A stretch of 64,000 nucleotides of DNA from Fen-1135 sp963705275. Its GTDB lineage: Bacteria > Desulfobacterota > Syntrophia > Syntrophales > UBA2185. This document shows positions 7,289 to 17,335 of this stretch, piece after piece. Location: assembly GCA_963705275.1 (NCBI GenBank), contig OY970063.1:1178001-1242000 (forward strand), in the 5' to 3' direction. Both the position numbers and the translations under genes were made by a program. Below the pieces are notes generated by a model. The model saw only the letters and a list, made by a program, of their open reading frames with translations. It ran no database searches and was not told the origin of the DNA. Position 1 is the first letter of the stretch; the number at the start of each line of letters is the position of its first letter.

Positions 7289-8323
7289 CTACGAATACTG
7301 TCTTGCCTCTCTTTCCGCTTGAGCAAGCACTGAACCGTCTAAGTATGCCTCTAATGCCGGTTTCCGAAGATAGTTAAGATGATTGTCCTTGTCAGCTTGC
7401 AAAAACCGCATATAGTCTTGTCGTTTTAATACCGTCATTAAAATATTGCCTTGGTGTGTGTATTCCCAGTATGCTTTGTACCATTGTTTAATACGGCCCT
7501 TCACGAATCCTTTGTACCTGTCGTCAATCTTGTAGATGGTTCTCCATGCCTGTATCTCTTCATGCCGTCCATCGGGACTGGTGAAATCGACTGCCCATTC
7601 AATGTCATCGATTCTTATGTTGTCCGCGACTATCTGAAAGCTGATATCTATACCTTTATGGTTTTCATCGTATGGGTAGAATAGCCTTCTTACAGTGGCC
7701 GCTATGGGATCATTGGCACCCTTGCAGCTAGGAGAATTACATTCGGTGCAAAGAGGAACGAGATTTTCGAAATTCACTGAGGATAATGGGTATAGTGACT
7801 TTGGAAGATAATGATCATACTGATCTCTGCCCATATCGAACTGTGTTTTCAACTCGTGTATTCCACAAATTGGGCACACCGTGCATTCTGAATTGAGTTT
7901 ATGGAACTCGATGAAATGGTCTCTTAGCGTCTTGTATTTGGAAGTGAAGGCATTCCCATCCAGAACCTGCTCATAGAGATCGATAAACAGCTTTTTAACC
8001 AAGTCTCTAATGGCCGCCGGAATCTGATCGGTTTTCAATGGACGTACCGTACCTTCGCAGATAGCCTTGATGTCATTGCTCGTCCTGATTGCCTCACAAA
8101 AAGAAGACCTGTCCGTTGCAGGCCATGTCTTAAGAACCGCAAGTATGTCACGACAACGTCGTTTAATAATTGTTGGATGTCTGTTGACAATCGACTGAAA
8201 ATCTGGATTAAAGAAGGCCATATCGAAAGCGCCCGTCTCATTTTCAATACGGTTGAAAAAGGCCACGATAAACTCATGGAGCTTTGAATGGTCGGATTGC
8301 AGATATTTGTACGGTCTAAGCAT
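7289..8323 (-). CDS. HNH endonuclease, PtuB-like partner of the AAA ATPase
   Basis: A 344-residue protein. Around residues 148-200 it has CPICGIHELKTQFDMG, YDHYLPKS and NLVPLCTECNSPSCKG: a CxxC...DHxxPKS...CxxC zinc-stabilised HNH fold, with the DH providing the general-base histidine. The start overlaps the last 8 bp of the AAA ATPase gene, implying coupled translation. An OLD/RecF-like ATPase followed by an HNH protein is the architecture of the Septu (PtuA-PtuB) anti-phage system. The family membership is inferred from motifs and gene order, not sequence search. Confidence 0.75.
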   Translation of the reverse strand: MLRPYKYLQSDHSKLHEFIVAFFNRIENETGAFDMAFFNPDFQSIVNRHPTIIKRRCRDILAVLKTWPATDRSSFCEAIRTSNDIKAICEGTVRPLKTDQIPAAIRDLVKKLFIDLYEQVLDGNAFTSKYKTLRDHFIEFHKLNSECTVCPICGIHELKTQFDMGRDQYDHYLPKSLYPLSSVNFENLVPLCTECNSPSCKGANDPIAATVRRLFYPYDENHKGIDISFQIVADNIRIDDIEWAVDFTSPDGRHEEIQAWRTIYKIDDRYKGFVKGRIKQWYKAYWEYTHQGNILMTVLKRQDYMRFLQADKDNHLNYLRKPALEAYLDGSVLAQAEREARQYS

Positions 8324-10013
8324 CCTTTTTCAACTCATCTTCCCGTATTATCAGGCCTCTGAAGAGAAGAACCTTCTCGACCGATTCACCCAATTTTCTT
8401 GCCTGATTTTTTGCTCCTTGAACTGCTTCCAGCGTATTTAATGGCAATCCTTTTATTCTTTCTATTTCACTGTTTGACAGCTCGGATATCGTCTCTTTCT
8501 TTCCAAATATCTCTTCCGTCAAAATACTCGTCGATGTGCCGAAGGTATTGATCGCCGGCTGAACGGGAGGCATCACATTTCCCATTTTATCCCTAGAAAA
8601 GATGAAAACCCGGTTCCTTTGGCAGTCAGAAACGATAAAGGGAGAGTGGGTAGTGAGAATAATATCTTGTTCCCGATTCTTTTTGGTGATGATGTTATTG
8701 AGAAGACTTACAAATCTTGAACGCCATTCCGGATTGAAATGCGTCTCGGGCTCGTCTAAGATAAATAGCGTCCCGGGGGCATCCATAAGAAGTATCGTGC
8801 CTAGGACCTGCAGTAATTGGTGCTCGCCGTCTGAGAGTTGTTTGTAGTAAATATTCTCTTTTGAGTTCATTTTCAAAAAGACAATCTCATTTACTGAGAA
8901 TACGAGCCGTTTTTCCTCGTATTTTGGAAGTAGCTCGGATATGTTGGTTACAAGGCCCGCCTTCTTAATCCTGTTTCGTAATTCAGCAGTTAAAAGGTAG
9001 CCATTCAGCAACCGCAGAAAGTAGAGTTGCCGGTATAAGTTGAAAGGGTTTTTAAAGTAATGTTGAAATGCCCGCTTCGTTGCCTTATTGACCCAGAAGA
9101 ACAGCTCGCAGTCTTTATTATCCCCTTTGCTGCCGCTTTGGCCGGATTCTTCGCAGAAGGACGAGCATTGCTTCAGCGCATCGACAGCAAGATAAAGTTC
9201 GGGGGGTAATTGAATGGGATCGTTACGATGACCCCGCAACCGGATACTGATGGAGAAAGACTTGAGATCAGATATCTTCACCTCATCCTTGAGCAACTTC
9301 AAATTCAAAGCGCCAAAATCCGTCGCTTTTATACTCTCTGAGGAAAACCGCTCTTTATCGAAACCTTCCTCGTCAAAGAGAAAATTGGCGATAGTGATGA
9401 GTTTATTCGATTCGTAGTCCATGAAGAACATCCGGTTCATCGCCAGTGACCCCTCCGGCGATGTCCCCATTTCTTTCTTAAAATCGTCAAAGTACTGGAG
9501 ATCAATCTTGATAAATGGGTTGCTAATGAGTTCATTCATTCCTGATGAGTATGCGATGATCCTGGTGGGAAGCACGCTGGAATTTCGGTTATTGTCTTTA
9601 TTTTTGAAGATCACCTCTCCATATCCAACGAATGCAGCTATCACCGGATATTGATACTTTTGCTTTACTATTTTGAATAATGGCGGATTTTCTAATTCAT
9701 TCCATGATAACGTCAATTCGTCCCAGGGAATTCTACCCAGATCAAAAGCAAATTTCGGCAGGTAATACTCAATCTCAAATCCAAAATCGGTCTTATAGGA
9801 TGGAAGCGATTTTCTGTCCGCCTTGTGATAGGTTTCGAGATAGTAGAAAATTTCAGCAATCGCTTCTAACACATTCGATTTTCCGGAACCATTTAACCCG
9901 ACAAAACAGACAGGCTCCAACATATCGGAGCGTGCGGAAGTTTCGAAGCATACCTCATAGCCCTCCGGCAAGCCTCTGAAGGGCGATAATATTTTAACTC
10001 TTTTTATTTTCAT
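8316..10013 (-). CDS. Restriction-system-associated AAA/SMC-like ATPase (PtuA-like)
   Basis: A 565-residue ABC-type ATPase. Walker A is GLNGSGKSN (residues 39-47); the signature is LSDGEHQLLQVLG; Walker B with catalytic glutamate is LFILDEPETHFNP; the H-loop is TTHSPFIVSDC. The form matches proteins annotated as restriction system-associated AAA ATPases and the ATPase of Septu. It begins inside the 3' end of hsdS (20-bp overlap) and ends inside the HNH start, so hsdS, ATPase and nuclease are translationally coupled. A defence role within or beside the type I system is likely. No TOPRIM domain is visible, which argues against an OLD nuclease. Confidence 0.8.
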   Translation of the reverse strand: MKIKRVKILSPFRGLPEGYEVCFETSARSDMLEPVCFVGLNGSGKSNVLEAIAEIFYYLETYHKADRKSLPSYKTDFGFEIEYYLPKFAFDLGRIPWDELTLSWNELENPPLFKIVKQKYQYPVIAAFVGYGEVIFKNKDNNRNSSVLPTRIIAYSSGMNELISNPFIKIDLQYFDDFKKEMGTSPEGSLAMNRMFFMDYESNKLITIANFLFDEEGFDKERFSSESIKATDFGALNLKLLKDEVKISDLKSFSISIRLRGHRNDPIQLPPELYLAVDALKQCSSFCEESGQSGSKGDNKDCELFFWVNKATKRAFQHYFKNPFNLYRQLYFLRLLNGYLLTAELRNRIKKAGLVTNISELLPKYEEKRLVFSVNEIVFLKMNSKENIYYKQLSDGEHQLLQVLGTILLMDAPGTLFILDEPETHFNPEWRSRFVSLLNNIITKKNREQDIILTTHSPFIVSDCQRNRVFIFSRDKMGNVMPPVQPAINTFGTSTSILTEEIFGKKETISELSNSEIERIKGLPLNTLEAVQGAKNQARKLGESVEKVLLFRGLIIREDELKKDA

Positions 10014-11556
10014 CGATCAGCCGGAACAGGATCTGTTTTTCACTCGAATCGGGAGAGGAGAAGTCAAAGACTTGTTTCAAAAATGGCGGTTCCGATTCCA
10101 GGAGATTCAAGATGAGTTGCTGGATGTCCTTTGTTTGTGGTTTCAGGTCATAAGATAACTGCTCAAGAGCTTTTTTCAAGTCCAGATAGGTGAGATTGCC
10201 TTTTAATTTCTGTGCCGCCATGGCCTGCTTTACATAGTCAAGATTAAAAGGGGTTCTGCGCGTCTCTTTCCGCTCCGCGCGCAGTTGCTGGACAGCTTCG
10301 GGCGATAGCAGGTAAGGTTGTGCTGTCATTTCCTCTTCAACAGGAGGCGGAGGGGCTTGTCGTGTTTCAATCCCAACCTTACTCAGATCCAACTCACCCT
10401 TAAATGCCCGCTGGCTGAGCGAACCATAGAGGTTTTCTAATTCCTTAAGACTGTCCCGATAGTGGGTTTTTAGGGCTTCAGCCTTTTTAATTATTTGTAA
10501 GAATTGGTTTTGCAATGGTAATGAAGGATAAGGAATTCTTAACCCATCTAATATTCCTGTGTTCATATGGGTAAAAGTCCCGTCAGCACCAGTTTTTAAC
10601 CTCCCAATCCTGCCTTTGCAATAATTCATTAGCGATACAAAATGTTCAGGCAAAAGATCTTTCCCAAAACGGACCCTAATCAGATTAGTACTAATTATTG
10701 ATCTCCTGTATTCGCTGTTAACAACGCACATTTTCCCAACTGTGCCGGCACGAGATATTATCACATCGCCATTTTGTGAATGATAAGCTTCTAATTCCTT
10801 ATATTTGTTTTCATTAATCCAAAGACAACCTTTCTCAACAAATTCCCCATCGGTAGTAATATTGTCCATTGTCCAAACAGGTATTCCGGATGAGGAGTAT
10901 TCTTCTTTTTTTAGAGCACTGCCGAAAGGACCACATTTCGTTCCATTTTTGGGATCAATATAAAACTGTTTTAGATCCATGACTGTAAAGTTCTTTGGAT
11001 TAAATGCTGGATCGCCGAACATCTCAAAAAAAGTGCTTTTAAGTAGGTCGTCAAGCAGGCGAAGGCTTTTCTTGCGCTGGGCAATCAACCCTTCCACTTT
11101 GCTGATCAGATGGGCTATGCGGATTTGGTCATCGAACGGAGGGAAAGGTATTGTAATATTCTTGATGCCAGCATTTGTAATGGCTGGTTGTATAGCGCCT
11201 GAACAATACTTTTCTTTCTGGCGTTCGAAGTCGCCAGACTTCAAATAGATGGATAGATATGTTGCACTACATTGCTTGATGGGCCGGAGTACGGCAAAAC
11301 CTGTCGAGACAACAATATCTTCAAGTGCTTTATCTATCTCAAGAACTTTTTTTGTTCCCTTCATCCGGGCAAAGAGAACATCGCCCTGTTCAACGGCTAT
11401 GTCAGCACGCGATGGCCTATCCTGGTAGGTGACATTAACAAATGAGATTGACTCATCTTGCAGATCTCCAGTGCTCAGGTAGCGTTTTGTGCCTTCAAAT
11501 GGTTGCAGCCGCGTTCCTGAAAATGGGGCATACTTAAGCAAGGGTTCGTGTTTCAT
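9994..11556 (-). CDS. hsdS: Type I restriction-modification specificity subunit HsdS
   Basis: A 520-residue protein with the two-target-recognition-domain architecture. TRD1 covers about residues 1-150 and ends ITIPFPPFDDQIRIAHLISKVEGLIAQRKKSL, the first conserved helix. TRD2 (about 195-370) ends IPYPSLPLQNQFLQIIKKAEALK, the second helix, followed by SLSQRAFKGEL, a typical HsdS ending. It determines the DNA site for methylation and cleavage. A further roughly 110 residues after that point (YLLSPEAVQQLRAERKETRR to the end) form an extra helical tail beyond the usual length. The start overlaps the hsdM stop by 4 bp. Confidence 0.9.
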   Translation of the reverse strand: MKHEPLLKYAPFSGTRLQPFEGTKRYLSTGDLQDESISFVNVTYQDRPSRADIAVEQGDVLFARMKGTKKVLEIDKALEDIVVSTGFAVLRPIKQCSATYLSIYLKSGDFERQKEKYCSGAIQPAITNAGIKNITIPFPPFDDQIRIAHLISKVEGLIAQRKKSLRLLDDLLKSTFFEMFGDPAFNPKNFTVMDLKQFYIDPKNGTKCGPFGSALKKEEYSSSGIPVWTMDNITTDGEFVEKGCLWINENKYKELEAYHSQNGDVIISRAGTVGKMCVVNSEYRRSIISTNLIRVRFGKDLLPEHFVSLMNYCKGRIGRLKTGADGTFTHMNTGILDGLRIPYPSLPLQNQFLQIIKKAEALKTHYRDSLKELENLYGSLSQRAFKGELDLSKVGIETRQAPPPPVEEEMTAQPYLLSPEAVQQLRAERKETRRTPFNLDYVKQAMAAQKLKGNLTYLDLKKALEQLSYDLKPQTKDIQQLILNLLESEPPFLKQVFDFSSPDSSEKQILFRLIDENKKS

Positions 11557-13172
11557 CCAATCATCTCCCGCAACACCATCAGTTCCCTCACAATGCCGCT
11601 CTGCACATTTGCCAAATCATCGTCACTGGCACCACCCACTTCGGCCTTGAGCAATTTGTCCAAAATCACCGCCGGTGCTTCATGCTCCACCTCTTCAAAT
11701 ACATCTTTCTTGTAGCGGCTTAAGCTGAGGTCATAGTCTCCAGCCTCGATCTCGGCGCGGGCCACGACAAACCATTTCTGCGTGCGGTCAGTGTGTGTTT
11801 CGGAATTGCGAGTGTGGTACTTGGCGACGATATCCTGCAAGTCGCCATAGCCCTCCAGCTTGGTACGCTTGTCATCAAGGCTGTAGCCGTCGCTCTGCAT
11901 GTCATAAAACCATGTCTCGCGCGTCTCGCCACCTTGGTAAAGATGAGGATTGCCGGTACTCACCCCGGCATAGGGCTTGAACACACCGCTCGGCATGGTA
12001 ATGACGGCCTTCAGCTCCGCCTCTTCTATCAGCTTTTTTCGCGCCTGTACAAAGGCCTTACCGCCTCCGAACAACACGCCCTGGGGCACGATGATAGCCG
12101 CGGTGCCGCCCATCTTCAGCATGTTGAAGATTCGTCTCTACGAAAAGAAGCTCGGTCTTGGTGGTCGGCAGTTTCAGCCCTTCGTTAATATCGCCTTTGT
12201 CAATGTTGCCGGTAAAGGGTGGGTTTGCCATGATGATGTTGTACCGGCTCTCTTCATTGAAGCTTTTGCTCAGGGTATCCTTGTAATCAATATTCGGGTT
12301 CGTCTATGCCGTGCATCATGAGGTTCATGAGGCCCAGCCGCACCATGGTTGTATCAAAATCAAATCCAAACAGGCTTTGTTCTATAATCTTCTTCACATC
12401 CTCGGTAAGCACAGCACTCATTGTGCCCCGTTCAAACCCGTCTTCATCGCGTCATCAAGCTTGCCAGGGTCTTTTTTACGCACCATGATCAGTGAGCATA
12501 TATTGATAGGCTCCCAGCAAAAATCCGCCGGTGCCGCAGGCCGGGTCGCCGATACATCTGCCCCAGTTGCGGGGCCACCAGTTCGGACATAAGCTTAATG
12601 ATATGTCGCGGCGTGCGGAACTGGCCATTTTTTCCTGCCGTGGCAATTTCGCTCAACAGCATTTCGTACACATCGCCCTGTATGTCCTGAAATGCCTGCC
12701 CGCCTTGCTCGGCATCTTTTGCTATTTCCTCAAATATGCTGTTCGATAATGTTGATCGCCTCCACCAGCAGGGACGGCTTGGGCATAATGAATACGGCAT
12801 TGGCCATGTGATTTTGTGAAAGGCGAAGTGCTTCCGTTCAATTCTTTCAGAAAAGGGAATACCTTCGTTTGCACATGCAGCAGCATCTCTTCAGCCGGCT
12901 TTCTCTTAAAATGGCTCCAGCGAAGTTCTCTTTTATCTATCTTCTTCCTCACTGCCCGGCACTTTATACTTCCCGCTGAACCGTGAGGTATATTTTTCGC
13001 CGGTAAATTCTGCATCCCGTTCCCGCTTGGCTTCCAGATCGTCGAGCCGTTTCATGAAGATCAGGTAGGTGATCTGTTCAATAGCGGTTAAGGGATTGGC
13101 TATGCCGCCGCTCCAGAAGTTGTTCCAGAGTTTATCGATCAGGCTTTTTAGTTGTGCGTTGTTTTGTAGCAT
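11553..13172 (-). pseudogene. hsdM: Type I methyltransferase subunit hsdM, multiple frameshifts
   Basis: HsdM methylates adenine in the recognition site. Conserved pieces follow in correct order but in different frames: the N-terminus LKSLIDKLWNNFWSGGIANP (from 13172), SHFKRKPAEEMLLHVQTKVFPFL (about 12925), IFEEIAKDAEQGGQAFQDIQ to GKNGQFRTPRHIIKLM, the SAM motif DPACGTGGFLLGAYQ (about 12540), the catalytic-loop region NIIMANPPFTG (about 12230; NPPF type) and the C-terminal MLKMGGTAAIIVPQGVLFGG to 11553. At least five frame changes are needed, one pair being compensating near 11940. Total length (about 540 codons) is normal, so nothing large is missing. Either a decaying gene or assembly indels. 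Confidence 0.85.
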
Positions 13173-13204
13173 GTTATGCCGCCTTTATCATACTTTATGC
13201 ACAG

Positions 13205-15998
13205 TTATAACAGATTGAATATTTCTTCTATTTCTTTTGGCTTGAAAATGCCCCGGATGCCTTCCGGATGCAGCATGGTAAAGGGTGATTGTATCAGATC
13301 CTTCTTCTGCAAATCTCCTTTTTCCAGGATGAAATTTCTCAGCAGATCAAGAAACTGCAACTGTCTGCTTGATAAGATAGCTGTGAGAGGCTATGAAACT
13401 GGTCAAATGCCTTTGATACTGTCTCGGGAAAACTTTCGAGCACTTCTATGCCCAGGATGTGTTTGATAAACTGTGACGAACTGCGCCCTGCTGTTATTGT
13501 AGACTCTGCGCAGCAAATCTACGGTAATGTGCGGCTGCTCGTCATGTAATTGTTCGGCTAATTGCTCAGCCTCGGCTTCTGTAATCTGCTGCCCTGATTT
13601 AATCTTCTGCAATGTTGGATTGTGCATGACGAGTTCCTGCACTTTTTCTTCAACCAGTTCCCGATATTTGGCTATGCTTATCGCCTCATGCTGCGGGCCG
13701 AATTCAACAAACTCTTTGGTATGGATAAGGTCTTTCAGGTTGAACTTCGCAGGGCCGAGAGGGATGACCAGAGATTCACGGAATTTCATCAACGGGCTGA
13801 GCTTTTCGATCAAGCTCATCGAACTTCTCTTCATTGATGGTTGCCCAATAGTGATTGGTTTGGCTCTGCCTGATAAGTTCTTCTTCTCTGGCTACGATAT
13901 TCACCGACAGAGGCAGTTCGGAAATCTCTTCAATGATGCTATCTTTCAGGGTCTCAAATTTTTCTTTTTCACCGGACAGATGGGCCAAAGAAGACCTCGA
14001 CAATATCTTTTTCAAAACGCATGGCCTTGAAATCAGCGGTCGAGATTGTACGAAGCAATGGCTTTACTATGGAACGGAGGAATTCAATCTTATCTGCAGA
14101 AAGCTGCATCCAGAAGTTTTCATCTTCCAATCGCTGCAGATTCAAATTTTGCATCCATAATCACTACTAGAATTTTGCGGCAATCCGGCAATCTGCATTC
14201 TCAGCTTATTGATCTCTTTGGCAGCAATTTCGGTCTTATTCTGTCCTTGAGCCTTTTCGATTTTGTCTAAACGAAAGCCGAACAATCTGACCGGCAGAGG
14301 AATCTGCGGTTTGAGTTCTTTTCCTTTAGGATTCAGCTTAAAATATTCAAAGTTGTCCCAGCAATCCAGGATAAGAAAAACATCTTTCTTCTTGCACCAG
14401 GGCTTTATCTTTCTGGTCTTCCAGCAGACGCGTTCCCCTGCCGATCATCTGCCAGAATTTGGTGTAGGAATATACCGGCTTTGCAAAAACAAGGTTGGTG
14501 AGCTCTCTTATATCTATTCCTGTGTCAAGCATGTCCACGCTGATAGCGACACGAGGCATATCGTTATTCGTAAACTGATCGAGCAAGCCTCCTTTGCCAT
14601 AAACGCGAGGGTCGTCGGACACAATGACTTTTGCCAGTTCACCCTTGTATTCCGGATAAAGCGCATCAAAAATCTCTTCCATCCTTCTCGCATGCGCCAT
14701 ACTGATACAGAAGAAGATTGATTTTCCCGGGAAGTACGCCGTTGTGGTCCTTGATGCACTCTTCCATAAACTCCCGGACAATGAGCGCATTGGTCCCGCG
14801 ATTGATAACTGTTTTTTCAATCTCCGTGCCTTCGTAATTTATTTCCTCAATCTCTTTGCCTTCAAGGATGAGTTTCTTCTGGTCTTCAAGTGAAATGGTG
14901 CGTTTGTTTATGCCTTCTTCCTGAAACTTGGTCTTGATCTTCATCACCTGAAAATCACACAGATACGGAGGAATATGATTGATGGCTTCTTCATAGGAAT
15001 AGGCGAAGGTAGGCACACCGTCTTCGCATTCAAAGAGCTTGAACGTGTTGTGGTCAATCACATCTGTCGGCGTCGCCGTCAATCCAAGGGTAATGGTGCT
15101 GAAGTAATCCAGCACTTCCTGATAGGTATTGTAAATAGACCGATGACTTTCATCCACAACGACTAAGATCAAAGAAATGGGGAGAAAGCCGTGCTTCTTC
15201 ATCACGAATGATATTAAGCATGGTGGGATAGGTAGACACATAAATTCTTCTGTCCTTTGCAATAGCCTTTTCGCCGACTTTAGGCCAGCGGGGTTCATTG
15301 GGCAGATGTTCCTTGAATGCCTCCAGTGCCTGGTCCCGCAAGGCAATCCGGTCAACCAAAAACAGAGTCTTTTCAGCCCAGCCGGCACGCATCAGGGCAT
15401 CTACCAAAGCAATACAGGTTCTCGTTTTGCCTGTGCCCGTTGCCATTACCAGCAGAAACTTGCGCTTTCTTTTTTCAATGGCTTCCATTACCGAGCGGAT
15501 AGCACGGATTTGATAATCACGACCGGCAATTTTGGCATTGATGAATTCACCGGCTAAGGCTTTTCTTGATTTGCGTATATATTGATAGCGTTCAAGATCG
15601 TCACGGGTTGGGAAACCATAGACCTTTCTTGGCGGATAATTATCCAAATCCCAGAAAAAGATATCATGGCCGTTGGTATAAAAACAGAAGGGAAGTGTTA
15701 CGCCATTTTTTTTCTGAATATTGTAACAGTATTGTTTTGCCTGTTCCCGGCCTATGGCTGCGTCAACCGAGGTTTTTTTGGCTTCAACAACAGCTAAGGG
15801 CTTTCCATCTTTGCCGAGTAAAACATAATCACTGAATTGGTGGCCCTGATAAGGGTTTAAAGGTTCGCTTATGCCTTCCGGCAATCCAACCTCGATGTCG
15901 AATTCTTGAATGACTTGTATGGGATTCGTAACATTCCACCCGGCGGATAGCAGCTTCTTATCAATTATCCGTTGACGCGTTTGCTTCTCGTCCGTCAT
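13205..15998 (-). pseudogene. hsdR: Type I restriction endonuclease/translocase subunit hsdR, multiple frameshifts
   Basis: First gene of the operon. The intact first frame (15998 to about 15165) has the HSDR_N nuclease domain with YVLLGKDGKPLAVVEAKKTS (E-x-K) and helicase motif I MATGTGKTRTC. The next frames carry the DEAD-like box VVVDESHRSIYN and TLGLTATP, then helicase C motifs VAISVDMLDTGIDI and MIGRGTRL, then the C-terminal helical domain and RGIFKPKEIEEIFNLL before a stop at 13205-13207. At least six frames are needed. Total span of about 930 codons is the normal length for HsdR, so the damage consists only of small indels. If these are real, restriction by this system is lost. Confidence 0.85.
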
Positions 15999-16250
15999 AA
16001 ACGCCCATGCTTGCCGTATCTGTTCTTAGGATTGGTGTGCTTAAACTTTTACCATTCTCCCATCTTCCACGTATTACGTAACGCTATCAAACGAATGAAA
16101 GGAATGCAAGAAAAGAAGAATAATTGTTTGAGGATATGTAGATTCATATGTTAACCTTACATGTCTGTCGTTTAGAATTTATCGGACGTTCATTTCTTCA
16201 CCGTACATGCCCTCAAAGGAGAAATAATGTTCCCCATTCGTTCGCTTGCC
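15999..16250. other. Presumed hsd promoter region
   Basis: AT-rich stretch upstream of hsdR (which runs leftward). No convincing -35/-10 pair could be fixed on either strand and no gene is seen. Confidence 0.3.
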
Positions 16251-16255
16251 CCGCC

Positions 16256-16358
16256 GCAAGCTAAGGGGTTGCGCTCGCTGCCGGATTCAGATAAATGATG
16301 CAACATGGAAAATGCATGGATACTGATGGCGTTGATAGCCGCCCTCAGCGGGGTGACC
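16256..16358 (+). pseudogene. 5' fragment of a second EamA transporter gene
   Basis: About 100 bp closely resembling 20855-20950, including the upstream GCGCTCGCTnCCGGATTCAG tract, the ATG (16305) and the first 17 codons (MENAWILMALIAALSGV). Similarity to the EamA gene then stops abruptly, just before the ribosome-binding site of the glyoxalase-like gene. A duplication remnant or recombination scar; no function expected. Confidence 0.75.
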
Positions 16359-16377
16359 CAAGAAAGGAAGCAAGTTT

Positions 16378-16749
16378 ATGCAATTCACTTTCGCACACAA
16401 TAATTTCAACGTACTCAATTTGGAGAAAAGCCTCTCCTTCTACCGGGAGGCGCTGCAACTGACGGAAGCAAGAAGGAAAGAAGCACCGGATGGGAGTTTC
16501 ATCCTCGTCTTTCTCGGCGACGGTCGGACGCCGCACCAGCTCGAGTTGACCTGGCTCAAAGACAGACAGGAGCCTTACAATCTGGGCGACAATGAATTTC
16601 ACCTGGCTTTCACGGTTGATGATTTTGCGGGCGCCCATGCCCTCCATGAAAAGATGGGCTGCATCTGTTACGAAAACAAGGCCATGGGAATCTACTTTAT
16701 CAACGATCCGGATGACTATTGGATCGAGATCCTACCAAGAAAAAGATGA
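16378..16749 (+). CDS. Glyoxalase I-like VOC family protein
   Basis: A 123-residue single VOC-domain protein with AAGGA upstream of the ATG. It starts FAHNNFNVLNLEKSLSFYRE, the canonical first beta-alpha unit with a histidine ligand, continues with TPHQLELTWLK (glutamate ligand), NEFHLAFTVDDF (histidine ligand) and ends YFINDPDDYWIEIL with the fourth, glutamate, ligand. All four metal ligands of lactoylglutathione lyase (GloA) are therefore present. It would convert the hemithioacetal of methylglyoxal and a thiol to the lactoyl thioester. Other VOC activities remain possible. Monocistronic; preceded by the EamA fragment. Confidence 0.8.
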   Translation: MQFTFAHNNFNVLNLEKSLSFYREALQLTEARRKEAPDGSFILVFLGDGRTPHQLELTWLKDRQEPYNLGDNEFHLAFTVDDFAGAHALHEKMGCICYENKAMGIYFINDPDDYWIEILPRKR

Positions 16750-16799
16750 TCCGTTTTTCGGAGCCGGAAGGGATGGACAGGAATAAAACATAAGGAAAA

Positions 16800-17085
16800 A
16801 TGCAAAATGCAAAAAAACAGAGGTCAGGAAATAGGGATCAGGGGATAGGGAATAGGGATTGCCGCGGCGCGGGGCGCGTCGCAATGACGAGTAAGAAGCA
16901 GACCTGAAGGTGTGCACTACGTTTTCCAATAAAATCCCCGTGGCCCCCTTTGTCAAAGGGGGCGAAACCAAGATCCCTCTCTTCGTTCGGGACAAGGATT
17001 TCTCAGTCGCTGCTCTCCTTCGAAATGACACGCACTTTTTTTTGTACATGAGATTGCCACGGGCCACGCCCTCACAATGACGACA
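16800..17085. repeat. Repeat-rich intergenic region
   Basis: Contains a diverged GCAGACCTGAAGGTGTGCACTAC copy (16901-16923), a CCCCCTTTGTCAAAGGGGG hairpin (16944-16962) and a copy of the family CCCTCTCTTCGTTCGGGACAAGGATTTCTCAGTCGCTG (16976-17013), followed by more degenerate copies to about 17085. No gene seen. Confidence 0.8.
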
Positions 17086-17135
17086 AAAAGAAGGCCGATT
17101 GTTTTGTAAATAATTATGTGTCAAAGGGCATACGC

Positions 17136-17333
17136 ATGAATGGAAATAACCGATCGGACATTAAACCTGGCGTGCATGTGAAGGTCGTCCGGAAGCAGGA
17201 TCAGCTCAGCGGCAAACTGTCTGAAGGCATCGTCAAGGATATTCTCACAAACTCAGCCAGTCACCCCCAGGGCATCAAGGTGCGCCTGCAAAGCGGCATT
17301 GTAGGCAGGGTCAAAGAAATTTTGGGTGCCTGA
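17136..17333 (+). CDS. ywbE: YwbE family protein
   Basis: A 65-residue protein; the ATG at 17136 follows AAGGG by a normal distance and is preferred over a GTG at 17118. The whole protein matches the YwbE (DUF2196) pattern: RSDIKPGVHVKVVRKQDQ, SGKLSEGIVKDILTNSASHPQGIKVRL and SGIVGRVKEIL. A small SH3-like beta fold is expected; function is unknown, and related proteins are widespread. It ends 2 bp before the ATG of the YaiI-like gene, so they are one operon. Confidence 0.9.
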   Translation: MNGNNRSDIKPGVHVKVVRKQDQLSGKLSEGIVKDILTNSASHPQGIKVRLQSGIVGRVKEILGA

Positions 17334-17335
17334 AA

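Noticed and set aside
8316..10013. OLD-family nuclease or retron-associated ATPase
   Set aside because: No TOPRIM domain in the protein and no reverse transcriptase or msr/msd nearby; the HNH partner and hsd context favour a Septu-like or restriction-associated ATPase.
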